Counted from the stretch's first letter, positions 44,601 through 54,990 are shown. The stretch is 64,000 bases of DNA from Pisaster brevispinus (GCA_023634235.1 JAMKCF010000060.1:62001-126000); one strand, 5' to 3'. The notes: generated by a model from the sequence alone, not told the origin. Numbers and translations: made by a program.

Positions 44601-46277
44601 AACATGAGGTTAAAAACTTATTCCCCCCCCCCCAGTTTCATGATGACTCTTTCTATTGGGAAATGAGTGCATCACAAAACATAACTTGACATTGGAGCAC
44701 CTCTTTAAACTGTACAAAACAAACAAGCATCAGGCAGGCCATTCACTCACAATGGTCGAACGGGTAAGGCTGTACGCAATTAACAACGTGTTTGTCGCCC
44801 TCGAGCAGCATGACCAGCTCAGCTGTGTGACGATCCCAGATAAAGATGTGGCCACAATCAGTGGTCACTCAGCATGTGGCCACTCAGCTCGTAGTCACTG
44901 CCCAAGAAGTTAGCTTGCTTGATCTATTTGGTAGACAATGATTGGGGAGTATTAGTGTTTACCTACATGTCACAACTGAGCGGTCTTGTTCACTGGACCA
45001 AAGCTCTGGTGTTGTCAGCAGCAGAGTGTGGGTTTGAATCCCGGTCATGACTCTAATTGTACCCATGCGCAAGGCACTTAACCACAACTGCACACCAGTC
45101 AGGCTCCTAGTGGATGATGATACCCATGTCTACATCCTTACAGACTGTGGAAGGAGGGTAACCCTGTTTCAGCCCCAGGAGTAGGTGGCAACGTGCCCTT
45201 GGGGACAGTTGATGAAAGTGCGCTGAGGGCCACGCAAGGGGTTCAATAGACATAATGTGGACATAACATACCGACAAGGCTGTACTCTAACATTAATTAT
45301 TATTATTATTATTAGCCAACATTTATATAAGCGCCTCTCCCAAGGATGAAAGCACTACCATAGTTATGCCAGTAACTCACCATACATGTAGTTATATCAG
45401 TAACTCACCATAGTTTTGTCAGTAACTCACCATAGTTATGTCAGTAACTCACCATAGTTATGTCAGTAACTCATCATAGTTGTCAGTAACTCACAATAGT
45501 TATGTCAGTAACTCACCATAGTTTTGTCAGTAACTCACCATAGTTATGTCAGTAACTCACCATAGTTATGTCAGTAACTCACCATAGTTTTGTCAGTTAC
45601 TCACCATAGTTTTGTCAGTAACTCAGCTTAGTTATATGTCAGTAACTCACCATAGTTATGTCAGTAACTCACCATAGTTTTGTCAGTTACTCACCATAGT
45701 TTTGTCAGTAACTCACCATAGTTATGTCAGTAGCTCATCATAGTTGTGTCAGTAACTCACAGTTGTCAGTAACTCACCATAGTTTTGTCAGTAACTCACC
45801 ATAGTTATGTCAGTAACTCACCATAGTTATGTCAGTAACTCATCACAATAGTTTTGTCAGTTACTCACCATAGTTTTGTCAGTAACTCAGCTTAGTTATG
45901 TCAGTAACTCACCATAGTTATGTCAGTAACTCACCGTAGTTTTGTCAGTTACTCACCATAGTTTTGTCAGTAACTCAGCTTAGTTATGTCAGTAACTCAC
46001 CAAAGTTATGTCAGTAACATCACCATAGTTTTGTCAGTTACTCACCATAGTTTTGTCAGTAACTCAGCTATGTCAGTAACTCAACATAGTTATGTCAGTA
46101 ACTCACCTTAGTTCTGCAGTTCCTATGTCCTTTATAGACCATCTTGAACTCAGGTTTCATGACGTTACTCAATTGTAACTCCTCTTTCTCCTTGGCTTCT
46201 CGCTTAGCCCGGATCAGCTCTCGGAATCGAAACTCACTCACGCTCGGTGGGCGGGCCTCGAAACCTCTTCCTCATAA
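41609..46277 (-). CDS. DCAF6: DCAF6/NRIP-like WD40 protein, C-terminal five exons
   Basis: Five minus-strand exons match the C-terminal third of DCAF6 (NRIP, IQWD1), a WD40 substrate receptor of CUL4-DDB1 E3 ligases and nuclear receptor cofactor that also binds calmodulin through an IQ motif. In order they give an IQ-like basic helix and [20 protein letters not shown] with [55 protein letters not shown]; and an acidic tail ending ERTEEDS-stop. Phases agree between the inner exons. N-terminal WD exons were not found upstream in the window. Three of five exons contain indels that break the frame, so this is either a decaying copy or assembly error. It converges with the photolyase gene. Confidence 0.85.
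42311..42421 (-). CDS. DCAF6: DCAF6-like exon with 2 bp insertion
   Basis: Acceptor CATCACAG and donor GTAGGT bound 111 bp. The incoming phase 0 frame reads VMRIN, aligned to a VITRN-like family segment. The rest, [19 protein letters not shown] and [12 protein letters not shown], is two bases out of frame. The extra AT lies at 42405-42406. Removing it gives 109 bp and the phase 1 exit required by the last exon. Confidence 0.88.
43467..43552 (-). CDS. DCAF6: DCAF6-like exon (WD repeat, intact)
   Basis: Acceptor CATGTAG and donor GTATGT bound an intact 86 bp exon, phase 1 in and phase 0 out. It encodes [20 protein letters not shown] and ends DNAAE. In relatives SGIDYD is typical; Val replaces Asp here. 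Confidence 0.9.
43750..43850 (+). mobile_element. SINE family A head fragment
   Basis: CGTGGCCGAGCGCTCGAGTA and the B box TGGGTTCAAATCCTGGTCAT identify the tRNA-like head. An extra segment lies between the A box and the CTAGTGCACCTGACTCAAG region. No body follows. Confidence 0.7.
44751..44923 (-). CDS. DCAF6: DCAF6-like exon (WD repeat) with 16 bp insertion
   Basis: Acceptor AAATAG and donor GTGAGT bound 173 bp. It reads [15 protein letters not shown], then after 16 extra bases (44863-44878) [20 protein letters not shown] and [15 protein letters not shown]. The insert is a partial local duplication of a GCTGAGTGRCCAC word. Without it the exon would be 157 bp, matching the phase 0 in, phase 1 out that its neighbours demand. 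Confidence 0.9.
44970..45318 (+). mobile_element. SINE family A relative with (TTA)n tail
   Basis: It has a degenerate head with a B box GGGTTTGAATCCCGGTCATG, then CGCAAGGCACTTAACCACAA and GGCAACGTGCCCTTGGGGAC, ending in ATTATTATTATT at 45297-45314. The body differs from the copy at 14881 but matches the reverse-strand copy at 55215-55580. Confidence 0.75.
45356..46106 (-). repeat. 22 bp minisatellite built from the adjacent splice donor
   Basis: About 33 copies of a 22 bp unit. On the minus (transcribed) strand it reads GTGAGTTACTGACATAACTATG with variants. The first unit begins exactly at the GTGAGT donor of the exon ending at 46107. Most units repeat (A)TG|GTGAGT, so the intron starts with a long row of donor-like sequences. 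The array lies wholly in the intron between the first two recognised DCAF6-like exons. Confidence 0.92.
46107..46277 (-). CDS. DCAF6: DCAF6-like exon (IQ-like helix, start of WD repeat), frame broken near its start
   Basis: Acceptor TTTGCAG and donor GTGAGT bound 171 bp. The family-like frame reads [20 protein letters not shown], then [20 protein letters not shown]. This corresponds to the DCAF6 segment with an IQ-type basic helix followed by [12 protein letters not shown]. In that frame a TGA lies three bases after the acceptor. Other frames upstream ([13 protein letters not shown]) suggest a one-base shift near 46233. Confidence 0.82.
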
Positions 46278-46959
46278 CTGCAAATAACAGTTTGTAAATC
46301 TTGTCAGAGGCAGGCACAACCATCTTCCTTACTATTGATCATCATTTCAACTGATGATGTGACACATGACTCATGTTTACAACAGAGACCACTGGGTCAA
46401 AGGTTATAGCAGGCACAAAGTGTTGTGTCATGACTCGTGTTTACAAAAGGGATTGCTGGGTCCGAGGTTAGCAGGCATAAAAAGTTGTATCATAATCGAG
46501 TGGTCTAGTGCGTCGGACTTTGCAAGCTCTAGTTTCTAAGGGAGCGTTACAAAAGTGGGACATGTCATAGGCGCAAAGTAATATGTTCCCGTAGTCATAT
46601 CACTGCACTGCAAGAACCTGTGCTAGACTGTGACATTGTGTCAACCTAGGGGTACATTCACAAGGGAGAGTTACGCATATTTTGAAAGCTGGAATTCTGC
46701 CTCTGTGTGTGGCATATCGTGTAATACCTAATTCCGGGCCTTAGAAACTATTGTCGCAAGGAAGGTATTATTTTGCATTCAGAGACCATTGTATTTCACT
46801 GTATTTCGGCTCAATGGAGGTCCAGACCAAGCAGACCAAGATTCCAGCAATGGTTCCCGCCATGGAACAAATTTGTGTCCGAGGTTTTGCTATTCACGGT
46901 AATAGAACATCGTATTTTTCTGACAGAGAATTAAAAAACAACTAATCCTGTCCTTCAAA

Positions 46960-48058
46960 GGGTACATTCAGACGTGTAGTTAAACTAAGCCTTAATCCAA
47001 AAGTGTTAGAATAACCCTCCGTTTAATGCAAAAAACCCGTCCGCGAGGGTCAATTTGACCAACAAAGTGGGCTCTTTAGACTGAACAAAAAAAAGGTGGA
47101 CTAGCGCAGTGTAGCCCAAGATTGACGACCTACCTCCCGCTGCGAGGCCCAGTAATCTATGGTTGGAATGCAACTGACCTGCCACTTCCAGTCTATTTCA
47201 CTCTGTGTGACCCCGACCGGGCAGAAAAGGTGACATCATCCTGATGTTTATCATTTGCATGCATGTGTGCGTGTGTGTGTGAGTTCGCCTCCATTTTTAT
47301 GTATGTTTTATGTGCATTGCTCGCTGGTCGCCTTATTTTCAGTAATCGTTGTGGTTTATTTATTTTTTGCTCGTCGCCATTTCCCGTTTTTGTACAATGA
47401 CCTGCCAGTCTCAGCAAGAAAACCAGCGAAGGTCAAACTGGATGGGCCGTGAGATATTTGCTCTTATGAATATTTTAGGCAACGAGGAGTACCGCCATGC
47501 AAACGACGACCCTTTCTCCAAAAAGAAGAAAATAATGGAGCGAATTTCAAGTCGCTTAGCCGAATTGGAATACAACAGATCGGTAACGCAAATAACCAAT
47601 AAACTAAAACAACTAAAGACGAAATACAAACAGTTCGAACAATTCTACTATTCTTGCGTCTCTCCGCTGCCTTTCCTTCATCACATCCCCGCCGCGGTAT
47701 CCTTCGTCGGAAAAACTCTGAGCAAACGGCAGTAAAAAAAAAATAATTGAAAGGAGTTCGAGCAAGTTCTCATTTACAGGCGCCTTTTTTTTTACGTTGT
47801 TGTTGTCTGCATAGCAGCCTGGCATCATAAATAAAACCCAGCAAAGTACGCATGCGCAATCTGATGGACCGGAACCAGCAGTCGGTAAGGATCAACAAAG
47901 CATGACCAAGTAATCAACCTCAAGGCTCAGTTTAGTCCGCTGGACTAGAATAAACTTATGTGAGAACGCAAGCCCAATTTGGATTAAGTCATGTTATCTT
48001 GTGGACACCCACGATGGTCGGTTTAAGGGTAAATTTAACCCCACGTCTGAACGTACCC
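46960..48058. mobile_element. 1.1 kb DNA transposon with ~40 bp inverted ends and a Myb/SANT gene
   Basis: The left end, GGGTACATTCAGACGTGTAG then TTAAACTAAGCCTTAA, matches in inverted form the right end, GGGTACGTTCAGACGTGGGG then TTAAATTTACCCTTAA. The only coding sequence is the Myb/SANT-like frame at 47397-47735. Small elements pairing such a protein with inverted repeats are known from the PIF/Harbinger and ISL2EU-type groups; that placement is inference. No clear target duplication was seen. Confidence 0.75.
47397..47735 (+). CDS. Myb/SANT-like (trihelix type) DNA-binding protein of a transposon
   Basis: A 112-residue frame starts at ATG 47397; an earlier in-frame ATG at 47349 would add a hydrophobic lead and is less likely. 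A trihelix/Myb-SANT-like fold is suggested by NWMGREIFALMNILG (about residues 14-28), KKIMERISSRLAEL (about 46-59) and NRSVTQITNKLKQLKTKYKQ (about 62-81). Such proteins bind transposon ends and partner with a transposase; none is encoded here, so the element would need one in trans. The final 30 residues (SPLPFLHHIPAAV and on) do not look like the domain and could be read-through after a decayed frame. It is flanked by the inverted repeats of its element and lies upstream of the recognised DCAF6-like exons on the opposite strand. Confidence 0.7.
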   Translation: MTCQSQQENQRRSNWMGREIFALMNILGNEEYRHANDDPFSKKKKIMERISSRLAELEYNRSVTQITNKLKQLKTKYKQFEQFYYSCVSPLPFLHHIPAAVSFVGKTLSKRQ

Positions 48059-49109
48059 GAAGCGGTAGGTGTTGGGCCTGATAATAAGGACCAGCTAATT
48101 GTAAACAATTGAGAAACAGCTTTATTTTATTCCCCTACCACCGATTTTCAAGTAAATAGAGACAGTGTGTTGATTTGCACACAAAAAACTAAACAACAAG
48201 AACAATTTTTTTTAATAAAGACAACTGTCTTGGTTGAAAAAATGGGCAATGAAAAGTATAGTGTGGTAGTTTATTGCTGCACAGCGGTTCGGGTTGGATC
48301 GATCTCTTTCCCATTTCAAGTTGTGATCATTGATGTATGCCAGACTGCAGGACAGTGTTTTGATGAACGCAATTGCAATAAGCGATGTGCCATGTGCGAT
48401 GTGCCATTCTTGACGGCGCAAACTGCATTTGCTTTCTTGAAATTTGCACATAAGTTGCAGTTTCACTCATATGTACAGCATGTACAGTACATAGAGTGAG
48501 CTAGTTGCGGTGTAGCAATGATGTGAATGAAACGGCACACGCTCTCCCAGCAGGATTTCATTGGACAATTTGTCCATGTATGATACATTTTGCTTGTAAT
48601 CAAAGTGCACGTTTTCTAACGGTCTTGATGAGCCAAAATGATGCTCGAGACCAAGAAAGTGAGGTCCGACACATAAGACCAAGACCGGGATGTCCAAGAC
48701 TATGCATGATTGAGACCAAGACCAGAATAATCTGATGGTTGGTTGAGCATTCAGCATTCAAGTAATTGTAGCAAAATTAATCACAATTTATGTTTCAATC
48801 GTAATGTATAATTCAACACATAAAAATGCTAAAGCAGGTTGGAAAAGGCCTCATTTGCCAGTTGCATGCACACATGTGGTCTCCCCATGTACCCCCCCCC
48901 ATATATGTCCAGTGCCCACCCAGCCCCAAGGTGCCCTTCCCACAAATAAAAATTGCGATAGTTCTCACAAAAATAAACAGAAAATGAAGACATCATTTTT
49001 TTTTCATAAATCTGTATAATCAAAATGTAGTGAACGATCACAATTGGGATTGCTAACGCGGACACAAAATGCCATAAGATTATGGAGGCCACCTTCAGCA
49101 TCCCCCTTC

Positions 49110-49600
49110 AAAATTAAAAGCATGTGGCCTGGATGTGATTTTACAACACAAATTGAAAGGCTATTTTGTTGGATGTGATTTTGGGGCTAGAATGTGATTT
49201 TATCCAAAATCACATCCGAGCCAGAAATCACATCCATGGTAATTGCTCATAGCCAAAATCACATCCACTGTCTGGCTGCATTACCAAAATCACATTCACT
49301 GTCTAGGCCCTTGCCAAAATCACATCCGAGCCAGAAATCACATCCGTGATAATTGCTCATAGCCAAAATCACATCCACTGTCTGGCTAAATTACCAAAAT
49401 CACATCCACTGTCTAATTGGCCCTAGCCAAATCACATCCAATCCAGAAATCACATCCAGTTAATTGTGAATTGCAAAAATCAAACCCACTGTCTGGCTCC
49501 ATTACCAAAATCACATCCACTGTCTGGCTGCATTACCAAAATCACATCTACTGTCTGGCTGCATTACCAAAATCATGTGCGAGGCAGAAATCACATGGGT
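49110..49600 (-). repeat. minisatellite array of GGATGTGATTTTGG words
   Basis: Repeated words AAATCACATCCACTGTCTGG, CCGAGCCAGAAATCACATCC and CATTACCAAAATCACATC make up diverged 30-60 bp units. The same words appear in reverse complement at 52925-53850. Confidence 0.88.
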
Positions 49601-50719
49601 ACATTTCGCTGCTAACTTCGCTGCTCACGCTAGCTATATTAGCAAAATTATTTAACCGTGTGAGCACAAAACTTAGCTATTTTTGCTGCTAACTTCGCTG
49701 CTAACTCCAAACGTTAGCAGCGAAAATTTCTGCTGCTAATAACTCAACTAAGCAATGAAATTTGATACTTTGAACGCAGTTAAAGGAATTTTAGCAGTGT
49801 GTTTTTCTCGTGTGAACGCAACTGAACTTAGCTAGCTGTAAACATGATTTCAGCTTGATTTTTTGATGCTGTTTATTGTTTTCTCCTTGTGTTGCACAAA
49901 TAGGCCTAGACATTTTCCCCTCACTTGCCGCCGAATTTACTAAAGTTTTTACATCTAAGTTGACGTCATCTATATTCATCATAACGGTTAAATTATACTC
50001 ATAACATAAACAGAGCATAAAGCTTAGACGAAAGAATCGGCCACTTTTAGGATCCATGTTGGTAAACTATCGAATCGATCCAAAAACGTTTCCCATGGCC
50101 GCCGGAGGTAATCAACCTCTTTCCCATAGACAGGCAACGCACGTGCTGTGGTACGATGACATCGCACACAAATGGGGGCGAAATTGTAACACTGAACTTG
50201 GCTGATGATGCAATGTGTTCAGTGACAAGAACAGACCATAAAAAACCATTTCTCATTCCGAATCACTGGGAATTATTTTTTTTTGAACATTATTTGTTAT
50301 GCTTGATGTTACTACTTGATCAATATCATTATATATGATCACTTGATCATAATGATCATCATTCATGTTAACCCCTGAAGTTATAAACAAGTACATGTAC
50401 TACATGAAATTGGCAAAACCTAAAAGTAAGAGGAGAATTGACAATATAAAAGAGTAGTTAAAATGGAACGCCACTAATTTGAACCGCAACATTTGTATAC
50501 AAATTCTTTCAGAGTAAAATAAGTATTGGGTAAAAAACAATATTGCTAAGGACGGTGAAGACCATGCAGATGTGCAAATTCGGCGTCACACAGGAGCGAG
50601 TTTTGCTTTCCTTTATACAGTTTGCTTCCGATCATTGTCAGATAATAATCATTTATATAAATATTAATATGGATTTTCAATCGAGAAAGTTCTGAAATTT
50701 TTAAACAAAATAAATCCAC

Positions 50720-51210
50720 AAACATGACAAATGTTGAATTTTGACATTTTGTCAACGCGTGCTCTCGAAAACCAGTATGAATGTATAGCTTTTTGCTTGT
50801 CAAATGTTAAATGCAATTTAGGAATTGTACAAAATTTAGTTTGAGATGGACGTCGCATCAACTACCTGAACTTGGTGTAAAAAGTTTGTCCATACAACAA
50901 GCAAGAAAAAAATTAACCCCCACAAATTTGAATTTTGGACATCTTCTCACAGTTGTGCTCTCAAAATCCAGTATGAATGTGTAGCTTTTTGCTTGTCAAA
51001 TGTAAATGCAATTTAGGAATTGTAATAAATTTAGTTTGAGATGTTGCATCAACTACCTGAACTTAGTGTAAAAAGTTTATTTCCATACAACAAGCAAGAA
51101 AAAAATTAAACCCCAAAATGTTGAATTTTTGGCATCTTGTCACAGTGCTCTCAAAACCCAGTGTGAATGTATAGCTTGTCAAATGTTAATGTAACATAGG
51201 AATTGTACAA
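50720..51210 (+). repeat. tandem repeat, ~185 bp unit, ~2.7 copies
   Basis: The phrases GTGCTCTC(G/A)AAA, CCAGTATGAATGT, AATGCAATTTAGGAATTGTA and CATACAACAAGCAAGAAAA recur at spacings near 185 bp, beginning near 50755, 50950 and 51145. The third copy is truncated and followed by a T run. Confidence 0.85.
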
Positions 51211-51457
51211 TTTTTTTTTTAAAATAATGTCCAACCACTACCTGAAAATATTACCATTTTCTTGTTGTTTAAAAAATAGCAACAAATGCGAATATTTCAC
51301 TGGTAGGTGCGCCCTCAAGTGCAGTCGTGAACAAAAAACCTACAGGAAGCCAACTTCGTGCCCGGCTGGCTATGCATCGATCCCAGTATGGAATGTGGGC
51401 ACTCTTTTTGTCCACATGGTATGACCATTGAGAACCTTTCTCTATGGTATTGTTTTG

Positions 51458-51975
51458 TCCCAACTTGACAATCGCCCCAACTATGTTTGGGACCAGTGCA
51501 GCTCCAGCTTGAGTGTTAAAGTTGGGGCATCCCAACTATAGTTGGGATTGCCCATAGAGCTCAACAGGATACCCTGATCAATCATGCATTGATTACTGCA
51601 GAGCCGGTCGCGTGCCGGTCGGTGCCCACGAGGTTTTGAATGCCCTTTGGTTGTAATATTTTTGCTCACAATGGACGGCTAACTCGGCGTATAATTGTCT
51701 TTATAGAGGGTTCTGATCAGCGGCCACATGCCGGGTGAAGTTTTAAGTCTCAAAGTAGTCCTAGGCAATTAACTTCCCTTCTCTCGGAAAAACCAAAATT
51801 CGAATTACATTCAAATATTCTAAAGAGTATAAAGTGATCTTAATAACTTCATACTTACAATCGGTTTTTATAAAGCTCATTCATGGAGGGGGGGGGGGGG
51901 GTGTTCTGTGTATTATAGTTAGGGCCCCCCAACTTTAACACTCAAGTTGGGACGACGATTGTCAAGTTGGGGCGG
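51458..51975. repeat. foldback repeat with CCCAACTT arms
   Basis: GTCCCAACTTGACAATCG and CTTGAGTGTTAAAGTTGGGG at 51458-51526 are repeated inverted at 51923-51972 (CCCAACTTTAACACTCAAG, GATTGTCAAGTTGGGGCG), with about 400 bp between. The left arm also has an interposed segment. It may be a small inverted-repeat element. Confidence 0.7.
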
Positions 51976-52924
51976 AACAGTATTCCGTCCTTGCATTTTT
52001 GCTCTGTGGCACAACTATGGAGAATGGCATTATTATTAGTATTCGGGCCACAAATGTTGATTTACCATTTATTTTGTGTTGAACACAACACATGGATGAA
52101 AAAAGGTTTTTAAGCAATGTTAGTGGAATATCTCGCCCCACATATGCCTCGATTTCGTGTACGGGATCTTCTTGGTATCTTGATGAAAAATGGTTAAAAC
52201 AAGATAGGTTAAAGCTGGTAATATTGTCACTGACTGATTTCTTACTGAACACCCATTTTGTTCAGACTTATAAAATTGCATGTTTTACTATGGTTTTATA
52301 TACAGCTTCAATTCAATATAGTAAGACTCTAAGAGTGTGGTCTTGCTTGACCCTTTGGTTTAGCTCAAATCGAGATTAAAAAACCCCACACACAACAACA
52401 CTACTGGGAGAAAATAGCCACTGGTGTCCCCCCCCCCCCCACCCTCGTTATGTAATTGAAGGCTGTTGCAGTGCCCCGGGGAATAACAACAGCACCACTC
52501 TCTGAAGCAATCTAATATTTATAACACTAATGATCAGCTAACACTCGATGCTTACTGATCGTTTCTGAATCTGCAGATGAAATTCAGCACAATCGCCGTG
52601 TAACGGCCAGATACTATTATATAGCAGAGCGATATGCCACTCTATTCGGACAATCTTGAATACAGAATATGAACCTTTTCGATTTAGTGGCTATCCAAAG
52701 CATACAGTTTGCAATGCGTATAGTCAGCATCAACGAAATGAAATATGCGAGCACGCGAGAGAGTGCCCCTGCCAAACATCAAACTGTACAAATGTACAGC
52801 CCAGAAACAGTTCTCAAGTCAAATTCCAAGTAAGTTAACAAGTATAGGCATGTGAACATAATTTAATAAAATAGTACACACACATAATTAAGGGTTAAAT
52901 TTACGTAGAGGTATTATTTTGGTG

Positions 52925-53850
52925 AAAAATCCGGACAGCGGATGTGATTTTGACTAGGATGTTATTTGGTTAGGGCCCAGACACTAGATGTGATTTTGGT
53001 AATGCAGCCAGACAGTGGATGTGATATTTGCTAGGAACAATTACTATGGATGTGATTTCTGGCTTGGATGTGATTTTGGCAAGGGCCCAGACACTAGATG
53101 TGATTTTGGTAATTCAGCCAGACAGTGGATGTGATTTTGGATAAGTGGCAATTAACCCTTTCGTTACCGAATTGTTTGGACATAAACAACCGCTGGTGAC
53201 CGCATTGTTTGACCACTCAAGCGTGAAGCACACATTCTTACACAACAGAAAGCTTTCATTCAAAGGCCATTTTTACAAACTCCATTATCTCCTTGAAGAT
53301 ATTGTTTTACAGCAAAATAAGTAATAACAAAGTTCTTCCTTATTGAATTCCCTTTCATATAACCTAAAACTCATTGAGATTGGTCCAATAAATGTTAAAG
53401 TTCTTGGTCTTTCTTTCCTCAGTGCAATCTGTAATCTCAAACACTTTTTTGTACACAACCATATGGCGCTCCGTAGGTGTTTGGCTTTTCGGATCTTCCT
53501 ATTCCAATTTGAAGAGATTGCATAATAGCAACCCTATTTTATTTTACCACCATTGGAAAGATCCGATCTTTCTCTTTCCAATGATGGTAAGCTTGGGTAT
53601 GGAGGGTGAACATGGACAAAACTACAACTTTATTACAAATGGCCTTTGTGCTCAGGCTTGAGTGCTTTTTTGTGGGCAAGCTTGGTCGACTAAAGTCGCC
53701 AATGGTAAGGAAGAGGGGGTATGAGTGCAGTCGACTAAAGTCGCCTATGGTAAGGAAAGGGTTAACCAAGGATGTGATTTCTGGCTCGGATGTGATTTCG
53801 TTGGTGTGGATGTGATATTGGACAATCTGTCCTAAAATCACATCACATCA
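52925..53850 (+). repeat. minisatellite array, opposite orientation to 49110-49600
   Basis: Repeated words GACAGTGGATGTGATTTTGG, GGATGTGATTTCTGGCT(T/C)GG and GATTTTGGTAATGCAGCCAG. The array is split by a TTAA-flanked element at 53156-53761. Confidence 0.88.
53156..53761. mobile_element. 606 bp piggyBac-like MITE with TTAA duplication
   Basis: The termini are CCCTTTCGTTACC and the inverse of CCCTTTCCTTACC (12 of 13 match), flanked by TTAA at 53152-53155 and 53762-53765. TTAA duplication and CCCT-starting ends are typical of the piggyBac superfamily. Removing the element restores a minisatellite unit like the one at 53037-53060. No transposase is encoded. Confidence 0.82.
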
Positions 53851-54376
53851 TATCGATTCACTTTTCCATTTTTTCCATCCAGGCCATTGAGTGGAAGATA
53901 TGGTTGTAGTTGCTTCACGGTGATAGATTAAAAGTAAAAGGCTGAGGTGATTGAGATGTCTTTCTTTTTGAATGATAATATATTATGACTAGTTACATGT
54001 ACTTTATACAAACATTTACGCAATATCCATTTTTATATAGGGCCTACAGTTGACATTTTGCACATTTCCATTGATTGGCCTAACCAAGGCGGCCAATGCA
54101 CGGGGTCAATACACTGATACCACAAACTACCACAAAATGGCTAATACCTTCCAGGCTAGAACTTGGTGCATGAGTTTCTTCTGTTTGTAAAGCTAGCAAT
54201 ATGTGGAAACCCCCAAAGTACGTTTACTGGGATTTGGTCTCAACAGTCTCCTCTGCAACTTTGTGGCAAGAGCCAGTTGGGCAGGAGAGTATGTTGAGAG
54301 TAATAGGGTGAATTGGTTGTTTTGTCAGTTTGTAAAAAGTTTCAGGTTGATTTTACTTGAAAATATTTACACTCAC

Positions 54377-54458
54377 AGATCAACAGCCTCTTTGGTCATC
54401 TGCTTTGGATGCATCCATATTGTTTCCAGATCTTCATAACTGTATTCCTTTCTTAAGT
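54377..54458 (-). CDS. putative exon, unidentified gene
   Basis: Acceptor TTTTTACAG and donor GTGAGT bound 82 bp with an open frame LRKEYSYEDLETIWMHPKQM followed by TKEAVDL, phase 1 in and phase 2 out. It has good coding character (charged, amphipathic). The family is not recognised and it does not look like DCAF6. It may join the putative exon at 55767-55842. Confidence 0.4.
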
Positions 54459-54542
54459 CTGTAAAAACAAACAAACAAACAAACACCATGTGGTTATTGT
54501 ATTTATGAAACAGTAACTCTGGCTTTATTCATCTGTAGAACA

Positions 54543-54990
54543 TTTTACAATAACATCTAAATGGGTTTTATGTCAGTGCCCTAGTCACTGGGCCAATAAC
54601 ATTCCTGTTATCTTTCTCAATTCAGTATACAGCCCTGGGCTTCCTTGCCTTGTTTGGATGTTACTTGAAGTAACAGCTGGTTTTGTCAAATTGTTATGTA
54701 ATTTCATCATCTTGATACATTTTCCTCCTTCTCTGGGTTAGCTTCAATCTGTAATCATATGAAAGTTCTAGGAGGAGGCAGAATGTTTGCCCTTTTACTG
54801 TATTTGTGAGATGGAGGACAGCATTGTCAGCATTGGCCAAGTTTGTTTATGCTGGTAAGCTGGCAGATTGTATAGCGTCCTCATTGACGTATACATGAGT
54901 AGCCCCTGGATACTGAGAGAAATAAGAGGAATGTTATTGGCCCAGTGATTAGGGCACTGACATAAAGCACAATGATATGTTATTGTAAAT
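54543..54990. mobile_element. ~450 bp foldback element
   Basis: About 85 bp arms: TTTACAATAACAT then TATGTCAGTGCCCTAGTCAC and TGGGCCAATAACATTCCT on the left, inverted on the right at 54905-54990. The centre holds ordinary sequence with no frame. Confidence 0.78.

Noticed and set aside
45356..46106. CRISPR-like array
   Set aside because: Units are contiguous with no unique spacers, the context is eukaryotic, and the unit copies the adjacent splice donor.
44751..46277. WDTC1, DCAF5 or DCAF8 as the identity of the minus-strand WD40 gene
   Set aside because: The combination of an IQ-like basic helix before KMVYKGHRN with [20 protein letters not shown] near the C-terminus fits DCAF6 best.
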